Source: Hygrophila difformis
Lineage: Eukaryota > Streptophyta > Magnoliopsida > Lamiales > Acanthaceae
Assembly: GCA_030278955.1 (NCBI GenBank)
Contig: JAOANR010000015.1
Span: 14,927,917-14,991,916, forward strand
Direction of reading: 5' to 3'
Length of the DNA: 64,000 bases
The notes under the pieces were generated by a model that did no database searches, was not told the origin of the DNA, and saw nothing but the letters and a program-made list of their open reading frames with translations. Below are positions 32,448 to 43,886 of this stretch, one piece after another; position 1 is the stretch's first letter, and each line of letters begins with the position of its first letter. The position numbers and the translations under genes are program-made.

Positions 32448-34289
32448 TTAATAATCTTTAAAAAATAGTACCGGAGATCTGACGCGAGCAAACCGTTCCT
32501 CACCAACTGAAATCTTTAGGTGTCGTACTGCTACTGGACAGTATCTTTCCAAATCGGCCATTATAGTGTTGTAATCACATTCACTGTAGCTTCTCGCAGC
32601 ACGATAAAAAAGTTCAACCACATGTTTCCCATACTTCAAAAGGTTTTTATGAATGTGATATACGCAAAGGGCATGATGCGCCTCCGGGAATACCTCTGCA
32701 GCTGCTCCACGAATTGACGCTGATCCATCAGATACAATCAACATCCCTCTACGGCAGGGCAATGCTTGCTTCAAATGCTGCATGAACCATGTCCACGATT
32801 CTAAATCCTCCACGTCCCCAATACCGAATGCAAGTGGAAATATTTGGTTGTTGGCATCCTTAGTCACGGCAACAAATAATACTCCCCGATACTTTGATTT
32901 CAAGTGTGTTGCGTCTACTGCGATGTATGGTCTTGCATTGGAAAATCCAACAATCGACCCCCCCCCCCCCCCCCCCCCAGCGCCATAAATGCGTACTTAA
33001 ACTGATTGGTTATTTTGTCAACCATTACATCGACAACGGTACCAGGATTAGTTTGCTTCAGCACAAAAAGGTACTTGGGCAAATCATTAAAAGACTGGAC
33101 CTCGGAACCATATGTGGCTTCAATTCCATAGTCTCTAATTCTGCGACACATTGCATAGCTAACCTGTAATAACCAAAACCCCAAATATTTTGTTACTTTA
33201 AATAACAAATCTAACTAAAAATAAAGAATTAAACTTCATTATATATGATGGTATTTCTAACCTATAATCCATATGTATTCAAAAGTTCCTTTCGCACTGC
33301 TTCTGGGATCATAAATTGCCCTTTCGTCACTATTTTATCCGCAATGATTTCACCCACCTGTCTGGATGGTAATATGTGTGATGCGCCCATAGTCGGGTTG
33401 AATTCACATGTATGCTCCACAAACTGATACACTCTCCAGGTGGAAGATGATCCAGCAGCTCGGAGTTTAAAAACACAATCATCCTGTCGACACTTCAGCC
33501 AATACCGAGACGGTTCAGATTTCTCAGTCCGAAACCCTAGATTGTTTCCAAGTAGATATTGCACCACTTTATTCTTCAATTTATTCTTCGTCGGGAAGAG
33601 TGATCCGATGCCCAAACCTTGTTGTCTATACGGATCAAATTGTACGTCCGTAACATCCGCCGGAGGTTCAAAATCAGGCTGTTGTGGCAGTATCCACCTA
33701 TCTTGTCTAGAGCAAACTCCAGCGTTCCCATCTGCTTCGTCGTAATATCTGCACGGCTCTACTTCGGGAATTTGTGATGTGTGTTCCGATTTTCTTTTCG
33801 GAACATTGAATGGACACGAATCATAAAAGTCTTGTATCTCCTCCCACATTTTTCCATCGTCTTCCAAATCATCTACTTCCTCATTATCATCTTCTTCAGC
33901 AACATACTCTACATCATTGTTACTATCATCATCATAAGTAATTTCTTCATCTACATCAATACCATCGGTAACAACTTCATCATTCTTAAACATATTATTA
34001 CTACCATCGGCAACAACTTTATCGTGCATAAACATATTATCACTACCATGGGCAACAACTTCATCGTTCCAAAACATATGATCATTGTACTCTCTACCAA
34101 CATTATCATCACCAAACATTTTTCTTCCTTATCTCCTACATTGAAAATATTTTTTCCCGCACCAAGGTATTCTCCATTCTCAAAAACTCCATCAACATTA
34201 ATAAAAGGTGTTCCGAAAATACTATCGTACAGAGTGGATGATGATACCTTTGCTTCATGATTGGGGGGTATTTGTGATGAGGATGATGC
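32448..34289 (-). pseudogene. MURA-like MULE transposase, broken
   Basis: Reading leftwards: an acidic N-terminus (MASSSS start at about 34,289, then a frameshift near 34,119); an Asp/Glu-rich stretch; and a MuDR DNA-binding domain (LFPTKNKLKNKVVQYLL, with WLKCRQDDC). After an intron (about 33,170-33,261) come the catalytic-core start AVDATHLKSKYRG and VSDGS with CVYHIHKNL. The first two catalytic Asp residues are present. The third acidic residue is lost because the frame collapses after about 32,466. Other damage is a TAG at the exon end (33,262-33,264) and a 21-C run (32,958-32,978) that shifts the frame. It cannot make an active transposase. Confidence 0.8.
32958..32978. repeat. Poly-C run of 21 in the transposase
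   Basis: An uninterrupted C-tract (G on the coding strand) sits inside the transposase coding region, where a short glycine-encoding stretch would fit. It breaks the frame. A similar 15-C run occurs at 38,387-38,401. Confidence 0.9.
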
Positions 34290-34479
34290 CATTTCTTTCT
34301 TCCATTGATACATCTTTTTTTTTCTCAATACAGTGTTATATGTTTTTCATGTTTGTTTGACAAAATAATCAATCTTCATCCATTACACTACTACTATACC
34401 GAATGTTTACACATTAAATGTTTGCAACAACTAAATTAAATGCTCAACAACCTTAAAAGCACATTAAACACACTCTTCC

Positions 34480-34830
34480 AGTCACTCTCAGTCTTCGATT
34501 CACAGTCCCAGACTTCGATTTCCACTCCCTAGTTTCGATTGCCACTCCCAAACTTCGATTTACACTCCTACAGTTCAATTTTCACTCCCTAGGTTTGATT
34601 TCCACTCCCAGACTTCGATTTACACTCTCAATCCCTAAACCCTAAAACACTCCTAAAGTTCGATTTACACTCTTTAGTACGTCGGGTTCCAGTCGGTGAG
34701 TCTGTTCCACAACAATCGACTGCCACTCCCAGCACATTGATTGCCACTCGTCCTTTTCGATCAACAGTCCCAACTTCTGATTGCCACTCAGTGTCTTCGA
34801 TTGACACATCCTAAGGTTCGATTGTTGCCG
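34480..34830 (+). repeat. Subterminal GATTGCCACTCCC-like array of the MULE
   Basis: Irregular repeats of TTCGATTNCCACTCCC-like units, comparable to the left-arm array at 1,845-2,190. The two arrays run in the same orientation although the terminal repeats are inverted. Confidence 0.55.
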
Positions 34831-34885
34831 GGCAAAAAAAGAGTTTTCCTAAAAGTGTGGGTGAGAAAGCTTTTTACTATTTAAA

Positions 34886-35548
34886 TGGGTACTGATACTG
34901 AAATGGCCCTTCTACTTATGTAGTACAACTGTAACTTGTCACCTCCCCTAGCTAGCATAGAAAATTGAGTAAAATTTATAATTCTATAACACATATCTCC
35001 CGTTTGTTTGCATGGAAAAGTCAATTTTAAAGAAGCTACTACTCCTAAGAACAAAGCTGATTTGAATTTGAATTTGAATTCTACCAATTTTCATATATAC
35101 TGCCCATGGTTCATTCAACAAGTCTAGATTCACTTTTTAACATTGTTTTTATTACTTAAATTTTTTTCGTAAGGTATATTATTTAATTTTGATTTAATTT
35201 TTTTTTGAAATAGAAAATAGTGAAATTTGAGTTTTGTTAAATTCATCTAAGTTTTAAAATAATAGTATATTTTATACTATAATCTTTACTTGTAATGTTT
35301 TGAAATATCAACCATCATTGCACTACAAGAATTTCTTTGAAAGCTTCGTAGCCTAATGTACCAAGTGATGATTCCGGCAAATATTTTTGTAGTATTGAAC
35401 TGTGTGTCTAAGTCAAATAGGACGGAATGTCCGGTACCAAAGGAGTAAAAGTGTAAAACACATCTATGCATCTATTTTTTATAGCTAATTTTACATCAAA
35501 ATGCATCATATAATTGTTTAATATAACATGGACGCATATATGAGCTTA
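34886..35548. other. AT-rich intergenic sequence, no gene seen
   Basis: Neither strand shows a supportable coding region or RNA gene. Short open frames here lack any family signature. Confidence 0.5.
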
Positions 35549-35960
35549 GGCCATCTCCAACCACACCCTCTACTTTTACAGGAGCTACAGTACAAATCTC
35601 TATTTTTGCAGGATAGCTACATTAATTTCATCTCCAACCCAACCCTCTATTTTTGCAGGATTAATGTATATTCTCTACATATACTATTTTATTTCACCTT
35701 TTTAAATTTATAAAAAATACCAATACTCTTTTATACAAAATATTAACAACATTTTTATTTTTATTATTAATTAAAAAATACACGGAAATTTAAAAAAAAA
35801 GAAAAAAAAAAAGATGAAATGCAGGGGGATGAACATGGCGGAACACTGTAGCACCCTCCCATTTGGGAGGGTGCCTCCCCCATTTTTGCAGGGTGGGTTG
35901 GAGCCCCCACCCTGCATTCCCACCCTTCAAATTTGCCATTTGCAGGGTGGGTTGGAGGTC
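35549..35960. mobile_element. MITE-like element with CATCTCCAACC ends
   Basis: The left end GGCCATCTCCAACC is mirrored by GGTTGGAGGTC at about 35,950-35,960. Further inverted copies of CTCCAACC/GGTTGGAG and TTTTGCAGG lie inside. The end sequence resembles PIF/Harbinger- or hAT-type MITEs. A target duplication was not resolved. Confidence 0.45.
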
Positions 35961-37638
35961 ATACACCCATGCAATTTTATTTCATTAGTAGTTTTATACA
36001 ATGCGAGGAGTCTAAGCAGGTGGTATCCATAAATTCAAGTTTTACATTTATTATTACTAAGAACATGTTAGTTAGAAAACCCAAGATGTAACATAATTGT
36101 CAGACAAAAAAATAAAATCCAAGCATGAACAAACTTGCATCTGAGATTGTTGCCTGGATCAACTTGAAATTGGTTGCAATACTGTTGGTAATACTGCAAT
36201 AAATCATTCATTTGCCCCGGATTTCCCCCCATTGCATTCGATTGCACCATTCACGGCATTGATTGTGGCCCCGAAACCCTATCCTGAGACGATCAAGCTA
36301 TGGCAACTGTTCATCCAAAACCATAATGCAGTCTTGAAAGATATGACAGGGTCTGTAGCCACAATGCCGGGATTGTTGAGACCATCAAAACCTATGTTGT
36401 TGCCAGCCGGACCGTAGTTGTAATTCCACGATATCTGTAATGAACCTCACCCCTAGTAATCTTGTCCGGGTGTGCAGGGGTACTGCGCGACAAATGGGTC
36501 ACAGAAATTCATCGATGCACCTTCGATCTCATTAATATATAGCACATATCTGTACACAACATTAACTCCTTGTTTTGAATTTCAAGATGTAAATTATCTA
36601 TGGAAAATTAATTATTTTTAATTTAGTAAAATTATAGTAGTAACAATTAATGCAAGTTTTGCAAGTTAAAAGAACTCACTCCCAGTCTCATGCGAGACGT
36701 GCAAAAAATGCGGCGATCCCCCGTTTCTGATCATCTGTGGAGCCACTTCTACCAAATAAGGGATATAATCCCGCCGCATCAAGAACGGCAGAGCGAGAGT
36801 AACCCCTGCCTCCCCTTGCACCCGCGATCCGCGTTGTTTATAATCCCATCGAAGAAAGCATCAGTTACAATATCGCTCAGCTGGGCAAGTCCTAGCACGA
36901 ACCGGACTGGCAACCCGGTCCGCAGTAGTCAATAGTGCTGCCACAGTAGCCCCACACTACAAAAAAATCGTCAGGAGGCGAGGACACGTTTTCCTCGCCT
37001 ATGTCCTCGCCTACAGCATGAGGCGAGGACATAGGCGAGGAAAATGTGTCCTCGCCTTGATGATCGTCGGGCTCTGGTGTTAGTCGACAGTGTCCTCGCC
37101 TGTAGGCGAGGACTTGAGCGAGGAAATGGGCGAGGACGGAGGAGAGGACGGGGGCGAGGAACGGGGCGAGGAATGAGGTGAGGAAACAGGCAAGGAAACA
37201 AGTGAGGAAAATTTGGCGCATTTTCCTAACCACTAGGCGACAACATTGATTTGTCGCCCATGTCCTCACCTCCAGTTTTTTTTTTTTTTTTTTAAATTTT
37301 TCTATTTTCCTGATACCAAATCTGCAATTTGTTGAATTCAAATAAAATGCAATTTCTCATATCATTCAAGATTAAAAAAAAAAAACTACAATCAAGATAA
37401 AACATAGTTCTCTCAAGAAATCTCCAATTTCTACTCACTCAAGATAAAACATATTGTTCGCTAAAAAAATATGTTTTATTCACTCAGGATAAAACATAGT
37501 TCATACATATTCAAGTACTATATAAATTCATATTCAACTACAATCAAAGCCGAAAACCTTCATGAGATCGAGATCGAATGCAGAAGCTCTTCAACAGCCT
37601 AGTAATTCCCTATATGAACAACGAAAGGACTCCACTAA

Positions 37639-38472
37639 TCAAAATTGTGCAGCATTTGACCTCTTAGGAGTAGTATCCGAGTGTTGTAGCCCCAAGTATT
37701 GCTCCCAAGCACCATAACATCTCTTCTCTGAAAGAGGAAAATATTTTATCGAACTTAACTTAGGATTACATAAAAATGGTGTTATTTCAAGAAATGAGAT
37801 AAACAAGCCAACCAGGTAAAAAGAAAACAATTGTCATATTATTCAATGTCCTATAGTCCAGAAAACATCATTTTATCAATGCTCGTACCTTACAATTAGA
37901 ATATTGTTGCAAATATTGTCTTTCTTCAATTTTCATTATTCTCAAATTCATCTTCCAATGTTGCATTTGAGCTTCACAAGGAGGTATCTCATCTTCCAAT
38001 TGTGTGAGTGTCCTGACAAGGTTAAAAGAAAAACAAGAGATATTTGACAGATACAGACCAAGTCAATTGCACTTTAAAACTTCGAGTAGCATATGCGGAT
38101 GAAAATATATCTACTTATATAAGCAGAGGAGAAATCACTGCCTATGTATTTACCCTTTCAAATAAGTCAATCTTGTTATTGCCTTCCGAGTATAATCAAG
38201 TAGCTCTTTCGATTCCTGCTGCACTTTAGCCCTCTTTTCTTCTACAGCTATTCTTTGCCGAGACAGATCTGCCATTGGTACAAGGAAACTAAAACAATTT
38301 CTTCCCATAGATCAGTCTGAAAATTTTGCTTGCCAAGTAAAATAACTATATATCACACTGGTCCACAGTCCACTAGATAAAAGTATCCCCCCCCCCCCCC
38401 CGCCAAGTGCCTGTTGTACCTCGTGATGTAATTCTTCCAGTCTAATCCTTTCATCATTTCATCAGCAACATG
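37639..38472 (-). pseudogene. Captured fragment of an unidentified gene inside the CACTA element
   Basis: Candidate exons, with splice-like borders where seen: 38,472 down to the C-run at 38,387 (encodes HVADEMMKGLDWKNYITRYN); about 38,285-38,150 (Arg/Glu/Lys-rich helix with SRQRIAVEEKRAKVQQESKE); 38,012-37,889 (EEIPPCEAQ-like helix, QYLQQYSNCK); and 37,727-37,639 (AWEQYLGLQHSDTTPKRSN, stop). The product would be largely coiled coil. I do not recognise the source gene. The exons follow the RPA2 fragment on the same strand, so one chimeric transcript is possible. Confidence 0.55.
38387..38401. repeat. Poly-C run of 15
   Basis: An uninterrupted C-tract lies at the end of a captured exon, where a splice donor would be expected on the minus strand. 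Confidence 0.9.
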
Positions 38473-38919
38473 CTGTAATCAACCAAAAAGAGTATCATAT
38501 CAAAAATCCATCTGATAATTCCTGGCATCTCTTTCTGGAAACCATCAAGATACCACATTTAGTGCCAGGCTAGAATACACTAATGATCAACATAGCCCTT
38601 TAAAAAACCAAAGAACCACAGCATAGTACCTCTCCAGATATTAAAATATACTTAACTCGGGCTCCTTCCAATATTCCAGTAGACGATAGCTTTATAGCAC
38701 AAATTTTTATGATTTTTTATCTGAAATGTATATATTGCCAGTTTAGTATATGAAACTTTTTAGATTATCTTCTGCCTCATCTGGCCAATGATTTGTTATT
38801 TTTGCTCATTGATTCTGCAAATGTATATATACTACTATATTGCAAGCATCGCTTGCCCTTCCCCAATTATATTAAAGAAGATTACAAATAAAATAAAAGT
38901 TCTGTGCCATAAAACTTAC

Positions 38920-40213
38920 ATACATGATGGCTGCTGCAAATAGTTTAGAACCATTTTATCAATGCCCTTTACTCCATCCATGTCATATTGTACAGAAAAC
39001 TGAAAAGTGCAAATATATCAAAGATCTCCTGGAGTAATTGATAAGTGCATTACTACCTAATCAAAGAACATCATATTAGGTCACCTGATTTGAAGGGTTT
39101 GACTGAAAGCCTTTTGAAGGAGTGTTAACTGATGAATTTGGTATATGACCAGGAACTTTGGCTAGCATCCTGCAGTTTCTGTAATGAGGAAAGTGAAGAT
39201 AAATATAACCATAGTCACCTTATGATCACTGCATAAAACATTTAAATTTAGCCAGGACATAGTTTACCCGTTGCCTAGTATTGTAGTAGTGGACATAAAT
39301 ACATTCAGCAAAATGATTTGGAATCTCATTATATCTGCGGCAGGCCTGGTAGTAACAGCATGGATATTAAACCTTAAATGAATAGGACAAAAATTGTACA
39401 GAAAACATACATTGATATATGTTAACATGATACTAAAATCTCCAGATATGTTATATTAGCGGAAAATCATGGGAGATAAGAGTTCAAATTCGCTCGTTCA
39501 CCCATGAATGGTTTAAGATGACTGCTAACAACCTTCTGAGGAATGTAAAATCCATTTTGGAAAGAACAATAGAGATTACAATGAAATTGTTGGAAGCTTT
39601 ATGCTAAGAATCATAAATCAACATAATATTCTAGCACACAAAATATGGGAACCATTAAATTAATAACAGCGGCACTAATGTTATACTACATAGTAAATAA
39701 CAGCGGCAACTAATGGTATACTACACAGTTAGAAATCAATTTGACCATCAATAGTTACGGTGAACGGCCACCAATAGCACTTGGCAGTCATTTCCGTAAG
39801 AATGGAACTGTATATAGTAGTAGTACAAGCTATTTTAGCTTTCTGGCACGTAATCCCCCTTTCGTGATCTGTTGGCTCTTCAAAGCAAATCAAGAAATTC
39901 TGATACCTAAATACACACAATAAATCATGCGTGCGGAACTCCATGAGGCTTAAAGAAAGTGAGGGACTGGCAATGGTGAATTATACAGGAAAAACTTAAG
40001 AGAACAAAATGGTAATCATCCTCAATTCCTCATACGGAACGTTGCATCATACAGAATTGCATATGGAATGATGTCATGCTTCATAAAATATGTAGCAAAA
40101 CATGATAAATTGAAAACACAAAAATCATGTACATACTTACTGAGTACACCATCAACTGTTTTTTGCCTTGAAATCCTTTTAAATGCCCATGAACTTTTAC
40201 ATACATGCCATTT
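38920..40213 (-). pseudogene. RPA2: Captured RPA2 (replication protein A 32-kDa subunit) fragment in the CACTA element
   Basis: Four exons with GT/AG borders match the family. 40,213-40,141 encodes GMYVKVHGHLKGFQGKKQL. About 39,352-39,268 encodes RPAAD, then out of frame YNEIPNHFAECIYVHYYNTR. 39,178-39,085 encodes a Ser/Pro/Asn-rich linker. 38,999-38,920 encodes YDMDGVKGIDKMVLNYLQQ. RPA2 is part of the single-strand DNA-binding RPA trimer. Here only the second half of the OB-fold and the linker are present. A one-base loss after RPAAD breaks the frame, so this is a transduplicated fragment, not a working gene. Confidence 0.8.
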
Positions 40214-41356
40214 CTAAACAAGAAGCATATGGAAGCAAGTTAGAAAACAGAGTATAAAATAAACAATAGAATCTCAAGATCTAACACCAAAGAACGTTAC
40301 AATAGTAGCTCCATTTCCCTGGTATAAACCGCTTCATTAACCCTAAATAGCATAAAGATAGGCAAATAAGCCAGACTAAAACACAAACTCAAACAAACTT
40401 TCATCAAGAACAAAAACTGCAGTGCCAAACAAATAATCCAAATTAAGGAACAAATTAATTACAGTGGAAAACACATTTTCTTAACATTTTCATGAATTGA
40501 TGCTCAAATAAACATTTTTATTGCCATAATCGTAAACGCACATAGTAAGAAGGTAAAAACAGGAACTTTACCAATCGAGAAAAAGAGTCGCAACGGGAAT
40601 GAGTGGCGTCTCGGCGGGGATGAATAGTTGCCTCGCGACGGGAAGGCCGTAAGGGGATGGGTGGCGCCTCGGCGGGGAGATGAACGGCGAAGGAAGAGAA
40701 GGCCGGAAGGGTTGAGCCGCGGCGGCGCTGTGCTGATATGAAGACCGGAAGACGCTAGTCGCTGGAGGAAGCCCGCCGAAGGGGATGAGATGGCTCTGGT
40801 TGTCGGAGGCCGAAGGGGATGTGAGCAGCGACGGCGGTCACTGGGGCCGGAGGTGATGACAGCGATGCAGGTGGAGATCGAAGGAAATAAGGGCGGCGCA
40901 GGTTGCTGGGGAGTGGAGAACGAAGGGTATGTTGGAGTGTGGAGTCAATTAGGGTTGATTTGAATGTACTGTGGGAGAATTGGCGGGCTATAGGGTATTA
41001 AATTAGGCCATACTTACTTGCTTGGGGCGACGAAAGTTTTCCTCGTCCAATTCCTCGCCCTAGGGCGATGAAAATTAATTCCTCAACTAATTCCTCGATC
41101 TAGGGCGAGGAAAAACTATTTTTGTCGCCTCCCTCCTCGCTAATATTCAAAAACAAAAATATTTCATAAATTAAAATATTGTAGGCGACGAATTTATTTT
41201 TTCGTCGCCTATGTCCTCGCCCCCAGGCGAGGAAATTTTTTTTCCTCACCCCCGGTCGTCGCCTACAGGCGATTTTCTTGTAGTGCCACTGGCTGCAACA
41301 CAGGCTCATATCACAGCGGCAGTTTTGCCCAAGAATCGGCACCACAGTTGTGAGGA

Positions 41357-41885
41357 GGGAAAAAATGCCACCACTGCCCTAACTTTTCCCATTTTTCAAT
41401 TTGGTGCTATAAATTTGGAGTTTTCTAATTTGGTGCTATAACTTGGCTAATGGTCTCCAAAATTGTCCCATCAAGCATTAATCACTCATATTTGCTGATG
41501 TGGCGTGAGATTAATATAAATAATTAATTTAATTGTGTTACATAGGTGTCACTTAGGTATTGATTGAGTTTGACCTAAACATGTGGACATTTTCTAACCA
41601 TATCTCTAACCCAATGGTCTCCTTCCCACTCTCCAAGTATGCAGAAAATGAATTAGAAAGTATCACATTCTTAGGTCAAACCCCATACTCAATCTCAATG
41701 TGACACCCTATGTTACTCGGACTCTCTTTTGAGTGTCGGACACGATTCGGGAATCGGAGGAGTCGACACTCAATTTTTAAAATTTGGGGATATGGGAACA
41801 CGGTCAAACAAGTGTCTTGACCATTTTCAAGATACGGACACGATTCGGAGTGTCCGAAAAATAATATTGGACACTCAATTTATTT

Positions 41886-41972
<87 letters not shown>

Positions 41973-42692
41973 CATAATCCAACAATTATATTTGGATGGA
42001 GCCCAAAAAAATACTCCTATGTTAGAATGAGCCCAAAAATTAGATATTGGGCTGAACACAATTTTAAATTATGCCCATTGAGCCTAAATCATTAAACTCT
42101 AGCCCAAACCCAACCCTAGCCCAAACCCTTGTCTCTGGTTCTTTCTCCGTCTTCTTCACTAACGCCTCCTCTTACAAATCATATTCTACTTCTCCCATCT
42201 CCATCCCCTCCACTTTCAATCGCCGGCAGCTGCCATTGCCACCGCCGCAGCCGCTGCCACCTCATTTATTGCACAGACCCAGTACCAACGGCCTCTTCCC
42301 CCTCGCATCGAAGCCAGCAAAACCGTCAGATTCTTTCCTCCCTCATCCAAGCCGACTCCTTCCTCTAGAAAGAGTCGACTCCGTGTCCCCTCGCCGTAGT
42401 TGTTGCCGGACACGTGTCCCGTGTCGTGTCGGGGATAGAATCGTGTCCGGCCATGATTCTCTACCCAAAAAGGAGTGTCCGAGTTTCATAGGTGACACCT
42501 ACGTAGTACATTTAAATTAATTATTTACACTAATCTCATGCAACATCAGCAAATGTGGGTGATTAAGGCCCAATTGGACCATTTTGGAGATCATTAGCAA
42601 AGTTATGACACCAAATTAGAAAACTCCAAATTTATGGCACCAAATTGAAAAATGGCCCAAGTTTCGGCACCAAATTGGCAATTTTTTTTCCA
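41357..42692. mobile_element. Non-autonomous MULE with long inverted ends, 1.34 kb
   Basis: Inverted arms of about 190-200 bp (from 41,357 and up to 42,692) share long near-identical stretches, for example around GGAGTTTTCTAATTTGGTG. The flanks are 9-bp duplications TTGTGAGGA (41,348-41,356) and TTGCGAGGA (42,693-42,701), differing by one CpG-type transition. No transposase is present. The interior includes an (AAT)n microsatellite (about 41,886-41,972) and GC-rich sequence (42,200-42,440) without a recognised gene. It lies within the signal-peptide region of the chitinase pseudogene. Confidence 0.88.
41886..41972. repeat. (AAT)n microsatellite
   Basis: About 28 nearly uninterrupted AAT/ATA triplets inside the MULE at 41,357-42,692. 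Confidence 0.95.
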
Positions 42693-43055
42693 TTGCGAGG
42701 AGTGCCGCGACGGCGAGGGAAAGTGAAGTTTGGAATTAGTGGCGAAAATGGAAATTTTGTTTGTGTGGTTTTGTGGGAGGAAAAGGGAAGAACGCACTTA
42801 TTTATAGTGGCTAGAATGAGAGCAAGTCCCAGTCAAGGATAAGGTATCTATATTCATATATAAAGGAATCTTTAGTTCTCATCTCTAGCGGATGTGGATA
42901 TTACAATCCATACATAAGGCTCAGTGTCCACGCTGATACATTTACAAAAAAGATTATCCGCTCATGGTTTCTAAACGGAGATGTCTCCATACCCTTATAA
43001 GACGAGACACATTTCGTTCTCATCTCCAATCAACGTAGAAATGGAACGTTACAAT

Positions 43056-43225
43056 CACTACTACAAAAAATGTGGATTTGGTAGCTAAAACGGTGGTAAC
43101 TAACGAATTTCGATCGCAAAACTGTGGTAGCTAACGATTTTCAATCGCAAATTCGATCGCTAAACTCTTTAGTGACCAAATTTACCAAAAACTTTAGGTA
43201 GCTAGAATAAAAAATTCTTGTAGTA
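43056..43225. mobile_element. Small CACTA-like MITE
   Basis: The left end CACTACTACAAAAAATG and right end AAAATTCTTGTAGTA resemble CACTA termini in inverted orientation. The interior has several GGTAGCTAA/TTAGCGATC-like direct and inverted repeats. The terminal G of the right end is changed and no target duplication was confirmed. Confidence 0.5.
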
Positions 43226-43632
43226 TACTTTTGACATGAATTTGATACACTGGATTTGTAGATCTGAAATTTCAATTCTACGTAGATCCTGAGTTCCAAA
43301 CAACGAATTATTTATCCAATTTTTTTCTTTTAAATTGATGGATGCTATGGATATGGATTTTAAAGGGTGTTTGGATGTGTATTTTGAAAATTGATGCAGC
43401 ATTGTCAAAACACATAGCAGATAATTGTTCTAACAAAAGGTACTATAGGAAAACAATTAAGTGTTTGAATGAGCATATACTTTTTCCGAATCGCAATAAT
43501 TAAGTGTCTGACTGTGTATTTTCACATTGTAAAATTACCACAAAAGGTATGAGTAAAAGAATTAAATATTTTCACGTTGTATATTTTAAAATTTTTTATA
43601 TAATTGAATCAATTTTAATAGTTTATTAAATA

Positions 43633-43884
43633 CTTCCTCCGTCTCAGTTATAATTGTTACATTCTTCTTCGACAAACAAGCCGATACACATTTTTAACGA
43701 TTAATAACTTCAATTTTGTACAATGAAAAATTATAAAAAATTGATATTCTAAAACTACAAGATTAGATGAATCTAACAAAATTTCACTTAACTATTTTTT
43801 TTTCTGGATAACTATGACAAAAATTCGAATCAAAGATAAATAATGAATAGTATCCAAAAATCAAATATAGTGAGACAGAGATAG
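43633..43884. mobile_element. Degenerate Stowaway MITE
   Basis: The ends CTTCCTCCGTCTCAG and GTGAGACAGAGATAG are inverted versions of the Stowaway terminus, flanked by TA on both sides (43,631-43,632 and 43,885-43,886). At about 252 bp the size fits Tc1/mariner-derived MITEs. Confidence 0.75.
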
Positions 43885-43886
43885 TA

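Larger units (their letters stand above)
30526..34885. mobile_element. Right part of the MULE, with transposase and a DUF1985-type gene
   Basis: Two convergent genes fill this part: a DUF1985-like gene (+, from 30,569) and a MURA-like transposase (-, from about 34,289). Both lose their 3' ends near 32,362-32,466, so an internal deletion removed the junction. The right terminal inverted repeat near 34,825-34,880 pairs with the one near 1,777-1,832. DUF1985 genes, often joined to Ulp1-type proteases, are known passengers of plant MULEs. The outer boundary is approximate. Confidence 0.7.
36954..41287 (-). mobile_element. Non-autonomous CACTA transposon carrying host gene fragments, 4.33 kb
   Basis: The ends are CACTACAAAAAAATCG (36,954) and CGATTTTCTTGTAGTG (to 41,287), flanked by the 3-bp duplication CCA. 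Both ends hold subterminal arrays of GCGAGGAC/GTCCTCGCC units (36,970-37,270 and 41,030-41,280), as in CACTA elements. No transposase is visible. The interior contains spliced-looking minus-strand fragments of at least two genes (RPA2 and an unknown). A GC-rich first-exon-like segment at about 40,573-40,930 ends in a GTAAAG donor. It sits inside the hevein domain of the chitinase. Confidence 0.92.
36140..42745 (-). pseudogene. Class IV chitinase (GH19 with hevein domain), pseudogene split by two transposons
   Basis: Reading leftwards: signal-peptide-like sequence (about 42,745-42,693, ending ALLAT), then after a MULE VVPILGQNC and CCSQW (41,347-41,288). After a CACTA element come GYCGSTIDYCGPGCQSG (36,953 down) and TDAFFDGIIN. 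An intron of about 100 bp follows (36,580-36,688), then exon 2 with [41 protein letters not shown] and DPGNNLRC. These are class IV secreted chitinase features (CBM18 plus catalytic GH19, acting on fungal-wall chitin). Several in-frame stops and frameshifts, for example after the hevein domain and at CTPGQDY, kill it independently of the insertions. Removing each transposon and one copy of its duplication rejoins the reading frame at that site. Confidence 0.9.

Noticed and set aside
42071..42520. A 149-codon Pro/Ser-rich ORF inside the small MULE
   Set aside because: It has low-complexity composition and no domain. It could be captured host 5' UTR, but nothing supports a protein.
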